Counted from the stretch's first letter, positions 8,781-19,056 are shown. The stretch: DNA of 64,000 bases from an uncultured Amylibacter sp. (GCA_943846615.1 OX044354.1:1-64000), one strand, 5' to 3'. Made by a program: numbers and translations. The notes: generated by a model from the sequence alone, not told the origin.

Positions 8781-9686
8781 TCATGTATTGTGAACGATGT
8801 CTTCTAATCGTTTCACTTCTGTTTTTATGCCGTCGTTTAGCAAGGTTGCGATTAGGTTTGCCTGTTCGGACGCGCGGTCGTCGCGATCACGTACCAGATA
8901 GAAGGCGCGTTGCTGGGATACCGTATCACGTAGGATGATTTGTAGGTTTTCGAAATGTGCCAGCGCGAAATCATGAGCGAAACCGATACCGCCGCCCATG
9001 TCCAGCATGCGCATTTGTACCGCAACGGAGTTAGATGCGAGGTTTGGTGCGCGATTTGGGGTGACTTCGGCCATGTGATCCAGTGATGGGTCGAAAATCA
9101 AATCAGGGATATAGCCGATGGTGGTGTGGGATTTTAGGTCAGCCTTGGAGTTGATTGGCGGGCTTTCGTTTAGGTAATCGCGATGCGCGGCAAGGTGCAG
9201 TTGATAATCCACGATTTTTTTGGTCACGAAACGCCCCGTTTTTGGCGGGGTGACCATAATAGCCAAATCGACCTCGCGCCGCGACAGGTTGAAAACGCGA
9301 GGTAGGGATAGGATTTGGATGTCCAGTTGCGGGTGTTGTTTTTGGATGTCGGCGACGACGCGGGGCAGGACAAAGTTTGATAACCCGTCGGGTGCGCCAA
9401 TGCGAAAGTTGCCGGAAATTGTCGCGGTCGCCTTTTGTAACGATCCACGGGCGATTTTTTCGGTACTTTCGATCTGTTTGATGTGATCCAGTAATTCTGT
9501 GCCCTCTGGCGTTAGTTGATATCCACGTGGGAGTTTGTTGAACAGTTTTGCGTTTAGCGATTGTTCAAGGCGCGTGATGCGCCGCCCTACAGTTGCTGGA
9601 TCGATTTTTAAGGATGTGGATGCTGCGGATAGGCTGCCCGTGCGGGCCACGTCCAAGAAAATGCGATAGTCGTCCCAGTTTAACAT
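8781..9686 (-). CDS. LysR-family transcriptional regulator
   Basis: 301 residues with an N-terminal winged HTH (GSLSAASTSLKIDPATVGRRITRLEQSL, about residues 17-44) and a C-terminal periplasmic-binding-like effector domain. It is divergent from mmsA with a 105-bp shared promoter region and is followed on its own strand by the MaoC hydratase. It is therefore the likely regulator of mmsA and perhaps of its own operon. A TGCATAAATGCA palindrome at 9697-9708 is a candidate operator. The effector is unknown; a branched-chain or short-chain acid intermediate would fit. Confidence 0.9.
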   Translation of the reverse strand: MLNWDDYRIFLDVARTGSLSAASTSLKIDPATVGRRITRLEQSLNAKLFNKLPRGYQLTPEGTELLDHIKQIESTEKIARGSLQKATATISGNFRIGAPDGLSNFVLPRVVADIQKQHPQLDIQILSLPRVFNLSRREVDLAIMVTPPKTGRFVTKKIVDYQLHLAAHRDYLNESPPINSKADLKSHTTIGYIPDLIFDPSLDHMAEVTPNRAPNLASNSVAVQMRMLDMGGGIGFAHDFALAHFENLQIILRDTVSQQRAFYLVRDRDDRASEQANLIATLLNDGIKTEVKRLEDIVHNT

Positions 9687-9696
9687 TATTCACCTT

Positions 9697-9708
9697 TGCA
9701 TAAATGCA
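9697..9708. promoter_or_regulatory. Candidate LysR operator in the mmsA promoter
   Basis: TGCATAAATGCA is a perfect 12-bp palindrome, 10 bp upstream of the LysR start and about 85 bp upstream of mmsA. Its place between divergent genes fits an autoregulated LysR site. Confidence 0.4.
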
Positions 9709-9791
9709 GGTAGTTGCTGTGCTATTTTCTGTTTAATCTGTATTTTTGCAAGTTAAAAGGGTGAAGAGAAATTTGAGATTGGGAGATCTTT

Positions 9792-11291
9792 ATGCAAAAT
9801 CTGACGCATTATGTGAATGGCGAACATGTTGAGGGCACTTCGGGCCGTTTTAGCGACGTTTTCAACCCCGCAACAGGCGAGGTGCAGGCGCAATGCCCAT
9901 TGGCATCGACGGCTGAGGTAGACGCAATCATAGCCAAGGCAGCGGCTGCACAACCCGCATGGGCGGCTGTGAACCCACAGCGTCGTGCGCGTGTGATGAT
10001 GAAGTTTGTCGATTTGTTGAACCGCGACATGGACAAGTTGGCAGAGGCATTAAGTCGCGAACACGGTAAGACCCTGCCAGATGCGGCGGGTGATGTTCAG
10101 CGTGGGTTGGAAGTTGTGGAATATTGTATCGGTGCGCCACAGATGTTGAAGGGTGATTACACCGACAGCGCGGGGCCAGGCATTGATATGTATTCCATGC
10201 GTCAGGCATTGGGTGTGACGGCGGGAATTACGCCGTTTAACTTCCCCGCAATGATCCCAATGTGGATGTTTGCGCCCGCGATTGTTTGTGGCAACGCGTT
10301 TATTTTGAAACCATCAGAGCGTGATCCATCCGTGCCGTTGATGTTGGCGGAATTGATGAAAGAGGCTGGATTGCCCGATGGAATTTTGCAGGTTGTGAAT
10401 GGTGATAAAGAGGCCGTTGATGCCCTGTTGCATTCCGAAACTGTGCAATCCATTGGCTTTGTGGGTTCAACGCCGATTGCGGAATACATTTACGCGACAG
10501 GTTGTGCGAACGGCAAGCGTGTTCAATGTTTTGGTGGTGCGAAGAACCACATGATCATTATGCCAGATGCGGATTTGGATCAGGCGGCGGATGCGTTGTT
10601 GGGTGCGGGTTATGGTGCGGCGGGTGAACGCTGCATGGCTATTTCCGTGGCGGTGCCTGTGGGCGAAGAGACTGCGGATCGTTTGATCGAGAAACTGGTC
10701 CCGCGCATTGAGAGTTTGAAAGTCGGCCCCTACACATCTGGTACTGATGTGGATTATGGCCCTGTTGTGACCAAGGCGGCGAAGGAAAATATCTTGCGTT
10801 TGGTTCAAACTGGCGTTGATCAAGGGGCGAAACTGGTTGTGGATGGTCGCGATTTCAATCTGCAAGGTTACGAAAATGGTTTCTTCGTTGGACCGCATTT
10901 GTTTGATAATGTTACCAATGAGATGGATATTTATACCCAAGAAATCTTTGGCCCTGTTTTGTGTACTGTACGTGCGAAATCATACGAAGAGGCGATCGCA
11001 TATGCGATGGATCACGAGTATGGTAATGGAACCGCGATTTACACGCGTGATGGCGACACGGCGCGTGATTTTGCGAACCGCATTAATGTGGGTATGGTTG
11101 GCATCAACGTGCCTATCCCAGTGCCATTGGCGTATCACACGTTTGGCGGTTGGAAGAAATCTGTGTTTGGCGATTTGAACCAGCACGGGCCAGATGCGTT
11201 CAAGTTCTACACACGCACGAAAACAGTAACATCGCGTTGGCCAAGTGGCATCAAAGAAGGTGGCGAGTTTTCTATCCCAGTGATGGAATAA
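9792..11291 (+). CDS. mmsA: CoA-acylating methylmalonate-semialdehyde dehydrogenase
   Basis: Oxidises methylmalonate semialdehyde or malonate semialdehyde to propionyl-CoA or acetyl-CoA with NAD+ and CoA, the last step of valine and myo-inositol breakdown. 499 residues, full length. Family features: FGGAKNHMIIMPDAD, where classical aldehyde dehydrogenases have a GG-K/E motif, the catalytic Cys281 in GAAGERCMAIS, and the C-terminal FGGWKKSVFGDLNQHG. A GGGAG site precedes the ATG. Its product, propionyl-CoA, feeds the pccB-pccA-mcm-mce genes downstream, so 9.8-19 kb reads as one metabolic block. Confidence 0.95.
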   Translation: MQNLTHYVNGEHVEGTSGRFSDVFNPATGEVQAQCPLASTAEVDAIIAKAAAAQPAWAAVNPQRRARVMMKFVDLLNRDMDKLAEALSREHGKTLPDAAGDVQRGLEVVEYCIGAPQMLKGDYTDSAGPGIDMYSMRQALGVTAGITPFNFPAMIPMWMFAPAIVCGNAFILKPSERDPSVPLMLAELMKEAGLPDGILQVVNGDKEAVDALLHSETVQSIGFVGSTPIAEYIYATGCANGKRVQCFGGAKNHMIIMPDADLDQAADALLGAGYGAAGERCMAISVAVPVGEETADRLIEKLVPRIESLKVGPYTSGTDVDYGPVVTKAAKENILRLVQTGVDQGAKLVVDGRDFNLQGYENGFFVGPHLFDNVTNEMDIYTQEIFGPVLCTVRAKSYEEAIAYAMDHEYGNGTAIYTRDGDTARDFANRINVGMVGINVPIPVPLAYHTFGGWKKSVFGDLNQHGPDAFKFYTRTKTVTSRWPSGIKEGGEFSIPVME

Positions 11292-11294
11292 AAC

Positions 11295-12713
11295 CTATTC
11301 GTTATCAAAACTAAACGGTACGACGCTGCGCTTTGAAGGATCGATGCGCAGCGTTTTTCCGATTGGGGGTACGGAACGGTGCAGGCATCCCGTACGCTCG
11401 CAGATGCGGCAAGATATGCCAATGGGGTCATAGCTGTCGGTGTTTTCGAGATTTAACTCATCTGCATAAACGACTGATTTAGCGTGATTAATATTGCATC
11501 CTAGGCCGATGGAGTAACGGCGGATACTGCTGTGATATCCTGGTGTTCGTTTGGTGATAGTGCGTGCGACGCAGAAGTATTTTTCATTGTCTGGTGTGAT
11601 GGCCAATTGGCGAACGAAATCGCCGGGGCGTTCAAAAGCTTGGTGGACGTTCCACAATGGGCATGCCCCACCGAAGCGCGCAAATTGGAGTTGTGCGGCG
11701 GAGTGGCGCTTAGTGATCGTACCTGATCTGTCTACACGTAAGAAGAAAAAGGGTACGCCTTTGTCACCGACGCGTTGTAAGGTCGATAGGCGATGCGCAA
11801 TTTGTTCCAAGCTGGCGCCAAACCGATCCGCCATGAGTTCAAGATCGTGGCGGAATTCTTGGGCCGTGGACAAAAAGGCCATGTAGGGCATCTGTGCGGC
11901 ACCCGCAAAATAGTTACCAAGGCCAATACGGGCAATGTCATAGGATTCGCTGGATTTGAAATTTGCGCCATTTAAGATGTCGTCGATCACATCAGCATGT
12001 TCCAAAAACGCAATTTGTTGCAATAATTGGAAATTTCCCGTGGGCTCGGGGAGGTTGCGGTTTAGGTAGATAATGCGGCCCTCGGTGCGGCGCAATTGGT
12101 GGGGTTTGAGGGCATCGGTGCGTTGCACATCAATGTTGTGATGCGCGCGAAGATGTTCGATCAATTTTGCCTGTGAACCACTGGATAGATCCAATGCGAT
12201 GCTGAATTCCTCGCCTGCGCGATCGAGGGTATCAATATAGTTGTTTTCGTAGTGGAAGAAATCGCGCACTTCTTCGTAAGGTTGGGATTTCAGCGCGCTC
12301 TCTTCGCTTTGAAGCATATCATCAAGGGATGCGAGCTTTTCCTGTGTGGATTGGTAGGCGTTATGTAGGGCCAGAAATGCGGCGGTAAAATCGGGTGTGT
12401 TGGATGTGGCGATCTTTAGTTCTTGGAGGGACGGGGCTAGCCCTGTGAAGATTGGATCGACCAAAATTTCACGTAGGTCCGATAATTTACGGCTGCTGTC
12501 GTCGGTGGTGAATTTGGAAATGTCTGCTTTGAATTCCTCTACCAATGCCAAAATGACCGCGGCCGTTAAGGGACGTTGGTTGTTTTCGATTTGGTTGAGG
12601 TAGCTGGGGGATATGCCCAAGCGATCCGCGCAGTCCTTCTGAGTAAGACCGTTTTGATCCCGCAGGTTCCGCATTTGCGCGCCAGCGAAGAGTTTTCGTG
12701 TGCTTTTGTCCAT
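11295..12713 (-). CDS. Short-chain fatty acyl transcriptional regulator (HTH-XRE, IrrE-like, DUF2083)
   Basis: 472 residues. The N-terminal XRE helix-turn-helix is MRNLRDQNGLTQKDCADRLG through SPSYLNQIENNQRP (about residues 13-48). The middle domain resembles the IrrE/ImmA metallopeptidase-like fold. The C-terminal domain has the DUF2083 cysteine pattern ISCRICERTGC. This architecture matches the ScfR/RamB group that senses acyl-CoA and controls propionate or acetate genes. It is divergent from pccB and convergent with mmsA (3-bp gap). Repeated GCAAT/ATTGC motifs in the shared promoter are probable binding sites, so I infer control of pcc and itself. Confidence 0.9.
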   Translation of the reverse strand: MDKSTRKLFAGAQMRNLRDQNGLTQKDCADRLGISPSYLNQIENNQRPLTAAVILALVEEFKADISKFTTDDSSRKLSDLREILVDPIFTGLAPSLQELKIATSNTPDFTAAFLALHNAYQSTQEKLASLDDMLQSEESALKSQPYEEVRDFFHYENNYIDTLDRAGEEFSIALDLSSGSQAKLIEHLRAHHNIDVQRTDALKPHQLRRTEGRIIYLNRNLPEPTGNFQLLQQIAFLEHADVIDDILNGANFKSSESYDIARIGLGNYFAGAAQMPYMAFLSTAQEFRHDLELMADRFGASLEQIAHRLSTLQRVGDKGVPFFFLRVDRSGTITKRHSAAQLQFARFGGACPLWNVHQAFERPGDFVRQLAITPDNEKYFCVARTITKRTPGYHSSIRRYSIGLGCNINHAKSVVYADELNLENTDSYDPIGISCRICERTGCLHRSVPPIGKTLRIDPSKRSVVPFSFDNE

Positions 12714-12723
12714 TTACAAATTC

Positions 12724-12765
12724 GCAATTCACATGAGTTTAATTTGCAATTATTAGCAATATTGC
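12724..12765. promoter_or_regulatory. Repeated GCAAT/ATTGC operator cluster, regulator-pccB spacer
   Basis: GCAAT occurs at 12724-12728, 12746-12750 and 12756-12760, the last fused to ATTGC (12761-12765) to give the palindrome GCAATATTGC. The cluster lies directly upstream of the divergent regulator gene and about 80-120 bp before pccB. This fits a repressor/activator array for the ScfR-type protein. Confidence 0.5.
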
Positions 12766-12843
12766 ACGAATATCCCGCATGTCTTGTTGTGTCAAGCCGT
12801 TCGGCGGGTTAGTGAGATGTATTGAAATCAAAGGGGGAATATC

Positions 12844-14376
12844 ATGACGACGATATCCGAACAATTAGAAGCGCGCCGAAATGAAGCGCGTTTAGGCGGT
12901 GGGCAAAAGCGCATCGATGCACAGCATAAGCGTGGCAAACTGACCGCGCGAGAACGGATCGAAGTTCTGTTGGATGCTGGTAGTTTCGAAGAATACGACA
13001 TGTATAAAACACACCGTTGTGTCGACTTCGGCATGGCCGAGCAACAGGTTCCAGGTGACGGCGTTGTTACCGGTTGGGGCACAATCAACGGACGCCCTGT
13101 GTACCTGTATTCCCAAGATTTCACCGTATTTGGTGGGTCACTGTCCGAAAGCCACGCAGAGAAAATCTGTAAGGTGATGGATTTGGCGATGCAAAACGGT
13201 GTTCCCGTAATCGGTATTTCCGACAGTGGCGGCGCACGTATCCAAGAGGGTGTAGCATCACTGGCTGGATATTCCGAAGTGTTTTACCGCAATGCACAGG
13301 CATCTGGTGCAATTCCACAGATTTCAATGATCATGGGCCCATCTGCGGGTGGCGCTGTTTATTCGCCCGCGATGACTGATTTCATTTTCATGGTCAAAGA
13401 CACGTCATACATGTTTGTGACAGGGCCAGATGTTGTAAAAACGGTTACGAATGAGATCGTTACTGCAGAAGAGTTGGGTGGTGCGGGAACGCATACCAAA
13501 AAATCGTCAGTTGCGGACGGTGCATATGAAAACGATGTAGAGGCATTGTTGGATTTACGCCGTTTCTATTCATTCTTACCTTTGAACGCCGAAGTATCTG
13601 CGCCGCATCAACCATCCACAGATGATTGGGATCGCGAAGATACATCACTGGACACATTGATCCCTGATAATCCTAACCAACCATACGACATGCGCGAAGT
13701 GATTACGAAACTGGCGGATGAAGGTGATTTCTTTGAAATTCAAAAGGAATTTGCAGGTAACTTGATGGTTGGATTTATCCGCATCAATGGCGAAACAATT
13801 GGTGTGGTTGCGAACCAACCGATGGTTTTAGCAGGTTGTTTGGACATTAATGCCAGCCGCAAGGGTGCGCGATTTGTGCGTTTCTGTAACGCCTTTAATA
13901 TCCCAATCCTAACATTAGAAGATGTGCCTGGGTTCTTGCCTGGTACATCACAGGAATACGGTGGCATTATCAAACATGGTGCTAAATTGTTGTTCGCATA
14001 TGCGCAAGCAACCGTGCCATTGGTGACCGTGATTACGCGTAAGGCGTATGGTGGTGCGTACTGTGTTATGGCACCGAAGCATTTGGGTGCAGATGTGAAT
14101 TACGCTTGGCCATCCGCGCAAATCGCGGTGATGGGTGCCAAAGGTGCCACGGAAATTCTGCACCGTGCGGATTTGGGTGACGAAGAGAAGATCGCGGCGC
14201 ACACCGCCGATTACGAAGATCGTTTTGCGAACCCGTTTATTGCGGCGCAACGTGGTTTCGTAGACGAAGTGATCAACCCACGTTCAACGCGTCGTCGTAT
14301 TGCACGTAGTTTTGAATTGTTGAAGAACAAGAAAGTTCAGCAGCCGTTCAAAAAGCACGATAACATTCCATTGTAG
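12844..14376 (+). CDS. pccB: Propionyl-CoA carboxylase, carboxyltransferase (beta) subunit
   Basis: Transfers carboxyl from carboxybiotin to propionyl-CoA, giving (S)-methylmalonyl-CoA. 510 residues with the two crotonase-like halves of acyl-CoA carboxyltransferases. Signatures: the N-half oxyanion loop [11 protein letters not shown] and [13 protein letters not shown], and the C-half [20 protein letters not shown] and [20 protein letters not shown]-type site precedes the ATG at 12844. The stop is followed nine bases later by the pccA ATG, so the two subunits are translated from one message. Regulation is probably by the divergent ScfR-type regulator. Confidence 0.96.
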   Translation: MTTISEQLEARRNEARLGGGQKRIDAQHKRGKLTARERIEVLLDAGSFEEYDMYKTHRCVDFGMAEQQVPGDGVVTGWGTINGRPVYLYSQDFTVFGGSLSESHAEKICKVMDLAMQNGVPVIGISDSGGARIQEGVASLAGYSEVFYRNAQASGAIPQISMIMGPSAGGAVYSPAMTDFIFMVKDTSYMFVTGPDVVKTVTNEIVTAEELGGAGTHTKKSSVADGAYENDVEALLDLRRFYSFLPLNAEVSAPHQPSTDDWDREDTSLDTLIPDNPNQPYDMREVITKLADEGDFFEIQKEFAGNLMVGFIRINGETIGVVANQPMVLAGCLDINASRKGARFVRFCNAFNIPILTLEDVPGFLPGTSQEYGGIIKHGAKLLFAYAQATVPLVTVITRKAYGGAYCVMAPKHLGADVNYAWPSAQIAVMGAKGATEILHRADLGDEEKIAAHTADYEDRFANPFIAAQRGFVDEVINPRSTRRRIARSFELLKNKKVQQPFKKHDNIPL

Positions 14377-14385
14377 GTGATTGAT

Positions 14386-16380
14386 ATGATTAAGAAAATC
14401 CTAGTAGCCAACCGTGGCGAAATTGCGTGTCGTGTGTTTAAGACGGCCAAAAAAATGGGTATTGCAACTGTGGCGGTTTATTCCGACGCGGATAAAAATG
14501 CCCTACATGTTGGCATGGCGGACGAAGCAGTGCACATCGGTTTGCCGCCCGCATCCGAGAGTTATTTGGTGATCGATAAGATCATTGCAGCCTGTAAGGA
14601 AACAGGCGCGGATGCGGTGCATCCGGGTTATGGTTTCCTGTCTGAACGTGCTGAATTCTGTGAACGTTTAGCGGCAGAGGGCATTACCTTTGTCGGGCCA
14701 CCAGTGCCTGCGATTGAAGCGATGGGTGACAAAATCACATCCAAGAAAATCGCGAATGATGCCAAAGTGTCGACTGTTCCAGGCCATATGGGTCTGATTG
14801 ATGATGCGGAACATGCGGTGAAGATTTCAACAGAAATCGGATACCCTGTGATGATCAAAGCATCTGCCGGTGGTGGTGGTAAAGGCATGCGGATTGCATG
14901 GAATGACGACGAGGCCCGCGAAGGTTTCGCGCGTTCCAAATCCGAGGCTGCCAGCAGTTTTGGTGATGATCGCATTTTCATTGAAAAATTCGTGGTTCAG
15001 CCGCGTCACATCGAAATTCAGGTTCTGGCAGACAGCCACGGAAACTGTATTTATCTGGGCGAACGCGAATGTTCTATCCAGCGTCGTCAACAGAAGGTTG
15101 TTGAAGAAGCGCCAAGCCCGTTTTTGGACGAAGCAACGCGTAAGGCGATGGGCGAGCAATCATGTGCCTTGGCGGCGGCGGTGGGTTACACCAGCGCAGG
15201 TACAGTTGAATTTATCGTTGATAAGGATCGCAATTTCTACTTCCTTGAAATGAATACGCGTTTGCAGGTGGAACACCCTGTGACCGAGCTGATCACGGGT
15301 GTTGATTTGGTGGAGCAGATGATCCGTGTTGCGGCAGGTGAGAAGCTGTCGATGACGCAGGATGACGTGACATTGACAGGCTGGGCGATGGAAAGCCGTT
15401 TGTATGCCGAAGATCCGTACCGCAATTTCCTACCTTCCATTGGTCGTTTGTCGCGCTACCGCCCACCAGCGGAAGAGGCCCATGCGGATCGTGTGGTGCG
15501 CAATGATACGGGTGTTTATGAAGGTGGTGAAATTTCCATGTTCTATGACCCGATGATTGCGAAGTTATGTACTTGGGCGCCTGATCGTGCGGCGGCAATT
15601 GCCGAAATGGAAACCGCGTTGGACAGCTTTGAGCTGGAAGGCATTGGTCATAACCTGCCGTTCCTATCCGCTGTGATGGGCCACGAACGGTTCCGTTCGG
15701 GCAATATCACCACAGCATTCATCGAGGAAGAATACCCCGATGGGTTCCAAGGTGTAACGCCTGATGCCGAATTACAGAATGTATTGTCCGCAACAGCATT
15801 GATGGTTATGCGCAAGAAAATGGCGCGCATCGCGGGCCGTGACAGCACGTTTGATCATCCTGTTCCTGAAATCGACACATTGGTTCTGCGCATTGATCGC
15901 GAAAACACAGAAGCCACGATTTGTGATACGGAAAATGGGCATAAGTTGGTCATCGGCGGCACCACGTTCGATGGCACGCTGGATTATGAATTGGGTGGCA
16001 CATTGGCGGCAATTACGCTGAATGGCGTCGCACATGCGGTCAAGGTAAACCCAGTGATCGGTGGTTACCGTTTGCGTGCACGCGGCGTTGATCAAGTGAT
16101 CCAAGTCTTGCACCCACGCACAGCCGAATTAGCGGCCTTGATGCCAGAAAAAGAGGCAGCGGATACATCGAAACTGTTGTTGTGCCCAATGCCGGGTCTG
16201 GTCGTGCAAATCTTGGTTTCCGAAGGCGACGTTGTCGAAGAGGGCCAAGCGCTTGCAATGGTCGAAGCGATGAAAATGGAAAACGTGTTGCGCGCAGAGC
16301 GACCAGCAACGGTTTCCAAAATTCCAGTGGCTGAGGGCGACAGCCTTGCCGTGGATGAAATCATCATGGAATTCGAATAG
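14386..16380 (+). CDS. pccA: Propionyl-CoA carboxylase, biotin-containing (alpha) subunit
   Basis: 664 residues, the ATP-dependent biotin carboxylase half of the enzyme. Order: N-terminal biotin carboxylase domain (KKILVANRGEIACRV at the start), ATP-grasp core with KASAGGGGKGMR and EMNTRLQVEHPVTE, a BT linker domain (about 470-590), and a C-terminal biotinyl domain with EAMKMEN, where Lys630 carries biotin. A GTG nine bases upstream is in frame, but GGTGA then serves as the ribosome-binding site for the ATG at 14386. It works with pccB. A strong hairpin follows at 16407-16434 before mcm. Confidence 0.95.
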   Translation: MIKKILVANRGEIACRVFKTAKKMGIATVAVYSDADKNALHVGMADEAVHIGLPPASESYLVIDKIIAACKETGADAVHPGYGFLSERAEFCERLAAEGITFVGPPVPAIEAMGDKITSKKIANDAKVSTVPGHMGLIDDAEHAVKISTEIGYPVMIKASAGGGGKGMRIAWNDDEAREGFARSKSEAASSFGDDRIFIEKFVVQPRHIEIQVLADSHGNCIYLGERECSIQRRQQKVVEEAPSPFLDEATRKAMGEQSCALAAAVGYTSAGTVEFIVDKDRNFYFLEMNTRLQVEHPVTELITGVDLVEQMIRVAAGEKLSMTQDDVTLTGWAMESRLYAEDPYRNFLPSIGRLSRYRPPAEEAHADRVVRNDTGVYEGGEISMFYDPMIAKLCTWAPDRAAAIAEMETALDSFELEGIGHNLPFLSAVMGHERFRSGNITTAFIEEEYPDGFQGVTPDAELQNVLSATALMVMRKKMARIAGRDSTFDHPVPEIDTLVLRIDRENTEATICDTENGHKLVIGGTTFDGTLDYELGGTLAAITLNGVAHAVKVNPVIGGYRLRARGVDQVIQVLHPRTAELAALMPEKEAADTSKLLLCPMPGLVVQILVSEGDVVEEGQALAMVEAMKMENVLRAERPATVSKIPVAEGDSLAVDEIIMEFE

Positions 16381-16406
16381 TCATCGACGATTTGAATTGG
16401 AATATG

Positions 16407-16434
16407 CTTGGCGGCATTTCTGGATGCCGCCAAG
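16407..16434 (+). terminator. Strong intercistronic hairpin between pccA and mcm
   Basis: A perfect 11-bp stem (CTTGGCGGCAT 16407-16417, ATGCCGCCAAG 16424-16434) with a 6-nt loop, 26 bp after the pccA stop. It is followed by AAAAATTTAATT rather than a T-tract. It may therefore be a processing or stability element or a leaky terminator rather than a full stop. Confidence 0.55.
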
Positions 16435-16483
16435 AAAAATTTAATTGAATATCAGCCGCTCAGGCCGTTTAGGAGTTAATCAA

Positions 16484-18607
16484 ATGACACAGAATCGCAA
16501 AGATGTATGGACAGAACTGGCCACCAAAGAGGCCAAAGGCAAAGCGCCGACTGTGACTGAAACGCCAGAACGTATTGATATTCAACCGTTTTACGACGCG
16601 GATGATCGCCCCGATGGTATCGAGAATGATATTCCAGGTGTTGCGCCGTTTACGCGTGGTGTGAAGGCGACGATGTATACGGGGCGTCCTTGGACGATCC
16701 GCCAGTACGCAGGTTTTTCAACCGCCGAGGAAAGTAACGCTTTTTATCGTCGTAATCTGGCAGCGGGCCAAAAGGGCCTGTCGGTGGCGTTCGATTTGGC
16801 AACGCACCGTGGTTACGACAGTGATCACCCACGTGTTTCAGGCGATGTTGGCAAGGCCGGTGTGGCGATTGACAGTGTTGAGGATATGAAGATACTGTTC
16901 GATGGTATTCCGTTGGATAAGATGTCTGTGTCCATGACGATGAATGGCGCAATTATCCCCGTATTGGCGATGTTTATTGTGGCAGGGCAGGAACAGGGCG
17001 TTGATAAGGCCGTGCTGTCGGGAACCGTGCAAAATGACATCCTGAAGGAATTTATGGTGCGCAACACTTACATTTATCCACCTGCGCCCAGCATGCGGAT
17101 TGTGTCGGATATTATCGAATATACGTCCAATGAAATGCCGAAATTCAACTCGATTTCAATCAGTGGTTATCACATGCAAGAGGCCGGTTCGACGCTGGCC
17201 CAAGAATTGGCGTACACATTGGCCGATGGCATGGAATATGTGCGTGCGGCGATGTCCAAGGGGTTGGATGTGGATGCATTTGCGGGGCGTTTATCGTTCT
17301 TCTTCTGTATCGGCATGAACATGTTCATGGAGGCCGCGAAATTACGCGCGGCGCGTCAAATGTGGGCGAAAATCATGACGGATTTCGGGGCGAAAAATGA
17401 CCGTTCCAAAATGTTACGGACGCATTGCCAAACATCGGGTGTGTCGTTGACGGAACAGGATCCATACAACAACGTGATCCGCACAACGATCGAGGCGATG
17501 GCGGCTACGTTGGGTGGCACGCAATCATTGCACACAAATGCGTTTGACGAAGCGATTGCATTACCCACCGAACAATCCGCACGCATTGCGCGTAATACAC
17601 AGCTGATCTTGCAGCATGAAAGTGGGATCACGGATGTTGTCGATCCATTGGGTGGTTCATATTATGTAGAGGCATTGACCAAGGATTTGGCAGATTCCGC
17701 GTGGGAATTGATCGAAGAGGTTGAGGCCATGGGTGGCATGACCAAAGCGGTTGAAGCTGGATTGCCCAAAATGCGCATCGAGGAAGCCGCCGCAATGCGT
17801 CAGGCGCGTGTGGATAAAGGCGAAGATGTGATCGTGGGCGTGAACAAGTTCCGTTTGGAAGAAGAGGCGGAACTGGAAACACGTGAGATTGATAACACGG
17901 TCGTGCGCGAAGCACAGGTTGCACGTTTGGACAAGATGAAACGCACGCGTAATCAGGCCGCCTGTGACAGCGCGTTGAAAGAATTGGAAAATGCGGCGAG
18001 CAGTGGCGAGGGCAATTTGTTGGCATTCGCTGTTGAGGCGGCACGTCATCGCGCATCCTTGGGCGAAATTTCAGATGCCATGGAACGTGCGTTTACACGC
18101 CATGCGGCGACAACACGTGTGATCAGCGGCGTTTATGAAAATGCATATTCGGGTGATCCCGAATATAAGACCCTTCAGGGGCGCGTGGCTGAGATGGATC
18201 GCGCACCGCATGTATTGGTGGCAAAGGTTGGCCAAGATGGACATGATCGTGGGGCCAAGGTGATTGCAACAGCATTTGCCGATCTAGGGTTCACTGTTGA
18301 TCTGTCAGATATGTTTGAAACACCAGAAGAGATTGCAGAGAAGGCGATAAAACTGGGTGTTGATGTGGTTGGTGTTTCGTCGCTGGCGGCAGGGCATAAG
18401 ACTTTGATCCCCGAGATCATTGAAGAGCTGAAAATGAATGGCGCGCCGCATATTATCGTAGTGGCGGGTGGTGTGATCCCCGAGAAGGATTACGATTTCC
18501 TACGTGCTGCTGGTGTGGCAGAGGTGTTTGGGCCGGGATCGAATGTGATTGATGCAGCGAACTCTGTTTTGGGACAGGTGCAGGGTGTGCGGAGGAATAT
18601 CAAATGA
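16484..18607 (+). CDS. mcm: Methylmalonyl-CoA mutase
   Basis: B12-dependent isomerisation of (R)-methylmalonyl-CoA to succinyl-CoA. 707 residues in a single polypeptide: the N-terminal TIM barrel ([18 protein letters not shown], then [12 protein letters not shown]) and the C-terminal cobalamin-binding domain with DGHDRG (lower axial ligand His587) and the [11 protein letters not shown] and VVAGGVIP elements. An in-frame ATG at 16445 exists, but AGGAG just before 16484 and family N-termini (MTQNRKDVW) favour this start. It overlaps mce by four bases (ATGA). It completes the propionyl-CoA route to the TCA cycle. Confidence 0.96.
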   Translation: MTQNRKDVWTELATKEAKGKAPTVTETPERIDIQPFYDADDRPDGIENDIPGVAPFTRGVKATMYTGRPWTIRQYAGFSTAEESNAFYRRNLAAGQKGLSVAFDLATHRGYDSDHPRVSGDVGKAGVAIDSVEDMKILFDGIPLDKMSVSMTMNGAIIPVLAMFIVAGQEQGVDKAVLSGTVQNDILKEFMVRNTYIYPPAPSMRIVSDIIEYTSNEMPKFNSISISGYHMQEAGSTLAQELAYTLADGMEYVRAAMSKGLDVDAFAGRLSFFFCIGMNMFMEAAKLRAARQMWAKIMTDFGAKNDRSKMLRTHCQTSGVSLTEQDPYNNVIRTTIEAMAATLGGTQSLHTNAFDEAIALPTEQSARIARNTQLILQHESGITDVVDPLGGSYYVEALTKDLADSAWELIEEVEAMGGMTKAVEAGLPKMRIEEAAAMRQARVDKGEDVIVGVNKFRLEEEAELETREIDNTVVREAQVARLDKMKRTRNQAACDSALKELENAASSGEGNLLAFAVEAARHRASLGEISDAMERAFTRHAATTRVISGVYENAYSGDPEYKTLQGRVAEMDRAPHVLVAKVGQDGHDRGAKVIATAFADLGFTVDLSDMFETPEEIAEKAIKLGVDVVGVSSLAAGHKTLIPEIIEELKMNGAPHIIVVAGGVIPEKDYDFLRAAGVAEVFGPGSNVIDAANSVLGQVQGVRRNIK

Positions 18608-19008
18608 TCGGACGTTTGAACCACGTGGCGATTGCTGTGCCTGATTTGGACGCGGCGATGGCGCAATATTCGGGCGCGCTTGGCGCGTCTGTTGGGGCGA
18701 AGGATGATTTGCCTGAACATGGCGTGACGGTGGTGTTTATTGAATTGCCGAATACCAAGATTGAGTTGTTGTATCCGTTGGGCGAGGACAGCCCGATTGC
18801 GGGTTTTTTGGAGAAGAACCCATCGGGTGGTATTCATCATATGTGTTATGAAGTTGATGATATAGCGGCGGCCAGTGAGAAGCTGATTTCTGAGGGCGCG
18901 CGTATTTTGGGTGATGTGAAAATTGGGGCGCATGGGAACCCTGTGATTTTCTTACATCCGAAGGATTTCAATGGCTGTTTGATCGAGCTGGAAGAGGTTA
19001 AATCGTAA
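18604..19008 (+). CDS. mce: Methylmalonyl-CoA epimerase
   Basis: 134-residue vicinal-oxygen-chelate protein that converts (S)- to (R)-methylmalonyl-CoA, the form used by the mutase. Metal-ligand positions are visible in RLNHVAIAV (His7), [10 protein letters not shown] and the C-terminal CLIELEE. Its start overlaps the mcm stop (ATGA), so the two are coupled. Having mce at the end of the pcc-mcm operon makes the pathway complete in one place; it is often elsewhere in the genome in relatives. Confidence 0.95.
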   Translation: MIGRLNHVAIAVPDLDAAMAQYSGALGASVGAKDDLPEHGVTVVFIELPNTKIELLYPLGEDSPIAGFLEKNPSGGIHHMCYEVDDIAAASEKLISEGARILGDVKIGAHGNPVIFLHPKDFNGCLIELEEVKS

Positions 19009-19026
19009 GTGTCCCCATGGGGACAC
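19009..19026. terminator. 18-bp perfect palindrome after mce
   Basis: GTGTCCCCATGGGGACAC begins immediately after the mce stop codon, in the gap between two convergent genes. It forms a very stable hairpin in either transcript, but no long T-tract follows on either side. It is probably a bidirectional transcription end or 3' stability element. Confidence 0.5.
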
Positions 19027-19056
19027 CTACTTAACTATCTGTTTTGAAATGAAAAT

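Noticed and set aside
10467..10940. 157-residue minus-strand frame
   Set aside because: Antisense shadow of mmsA, rich in Ile/Arg/His as expected for such shadows.
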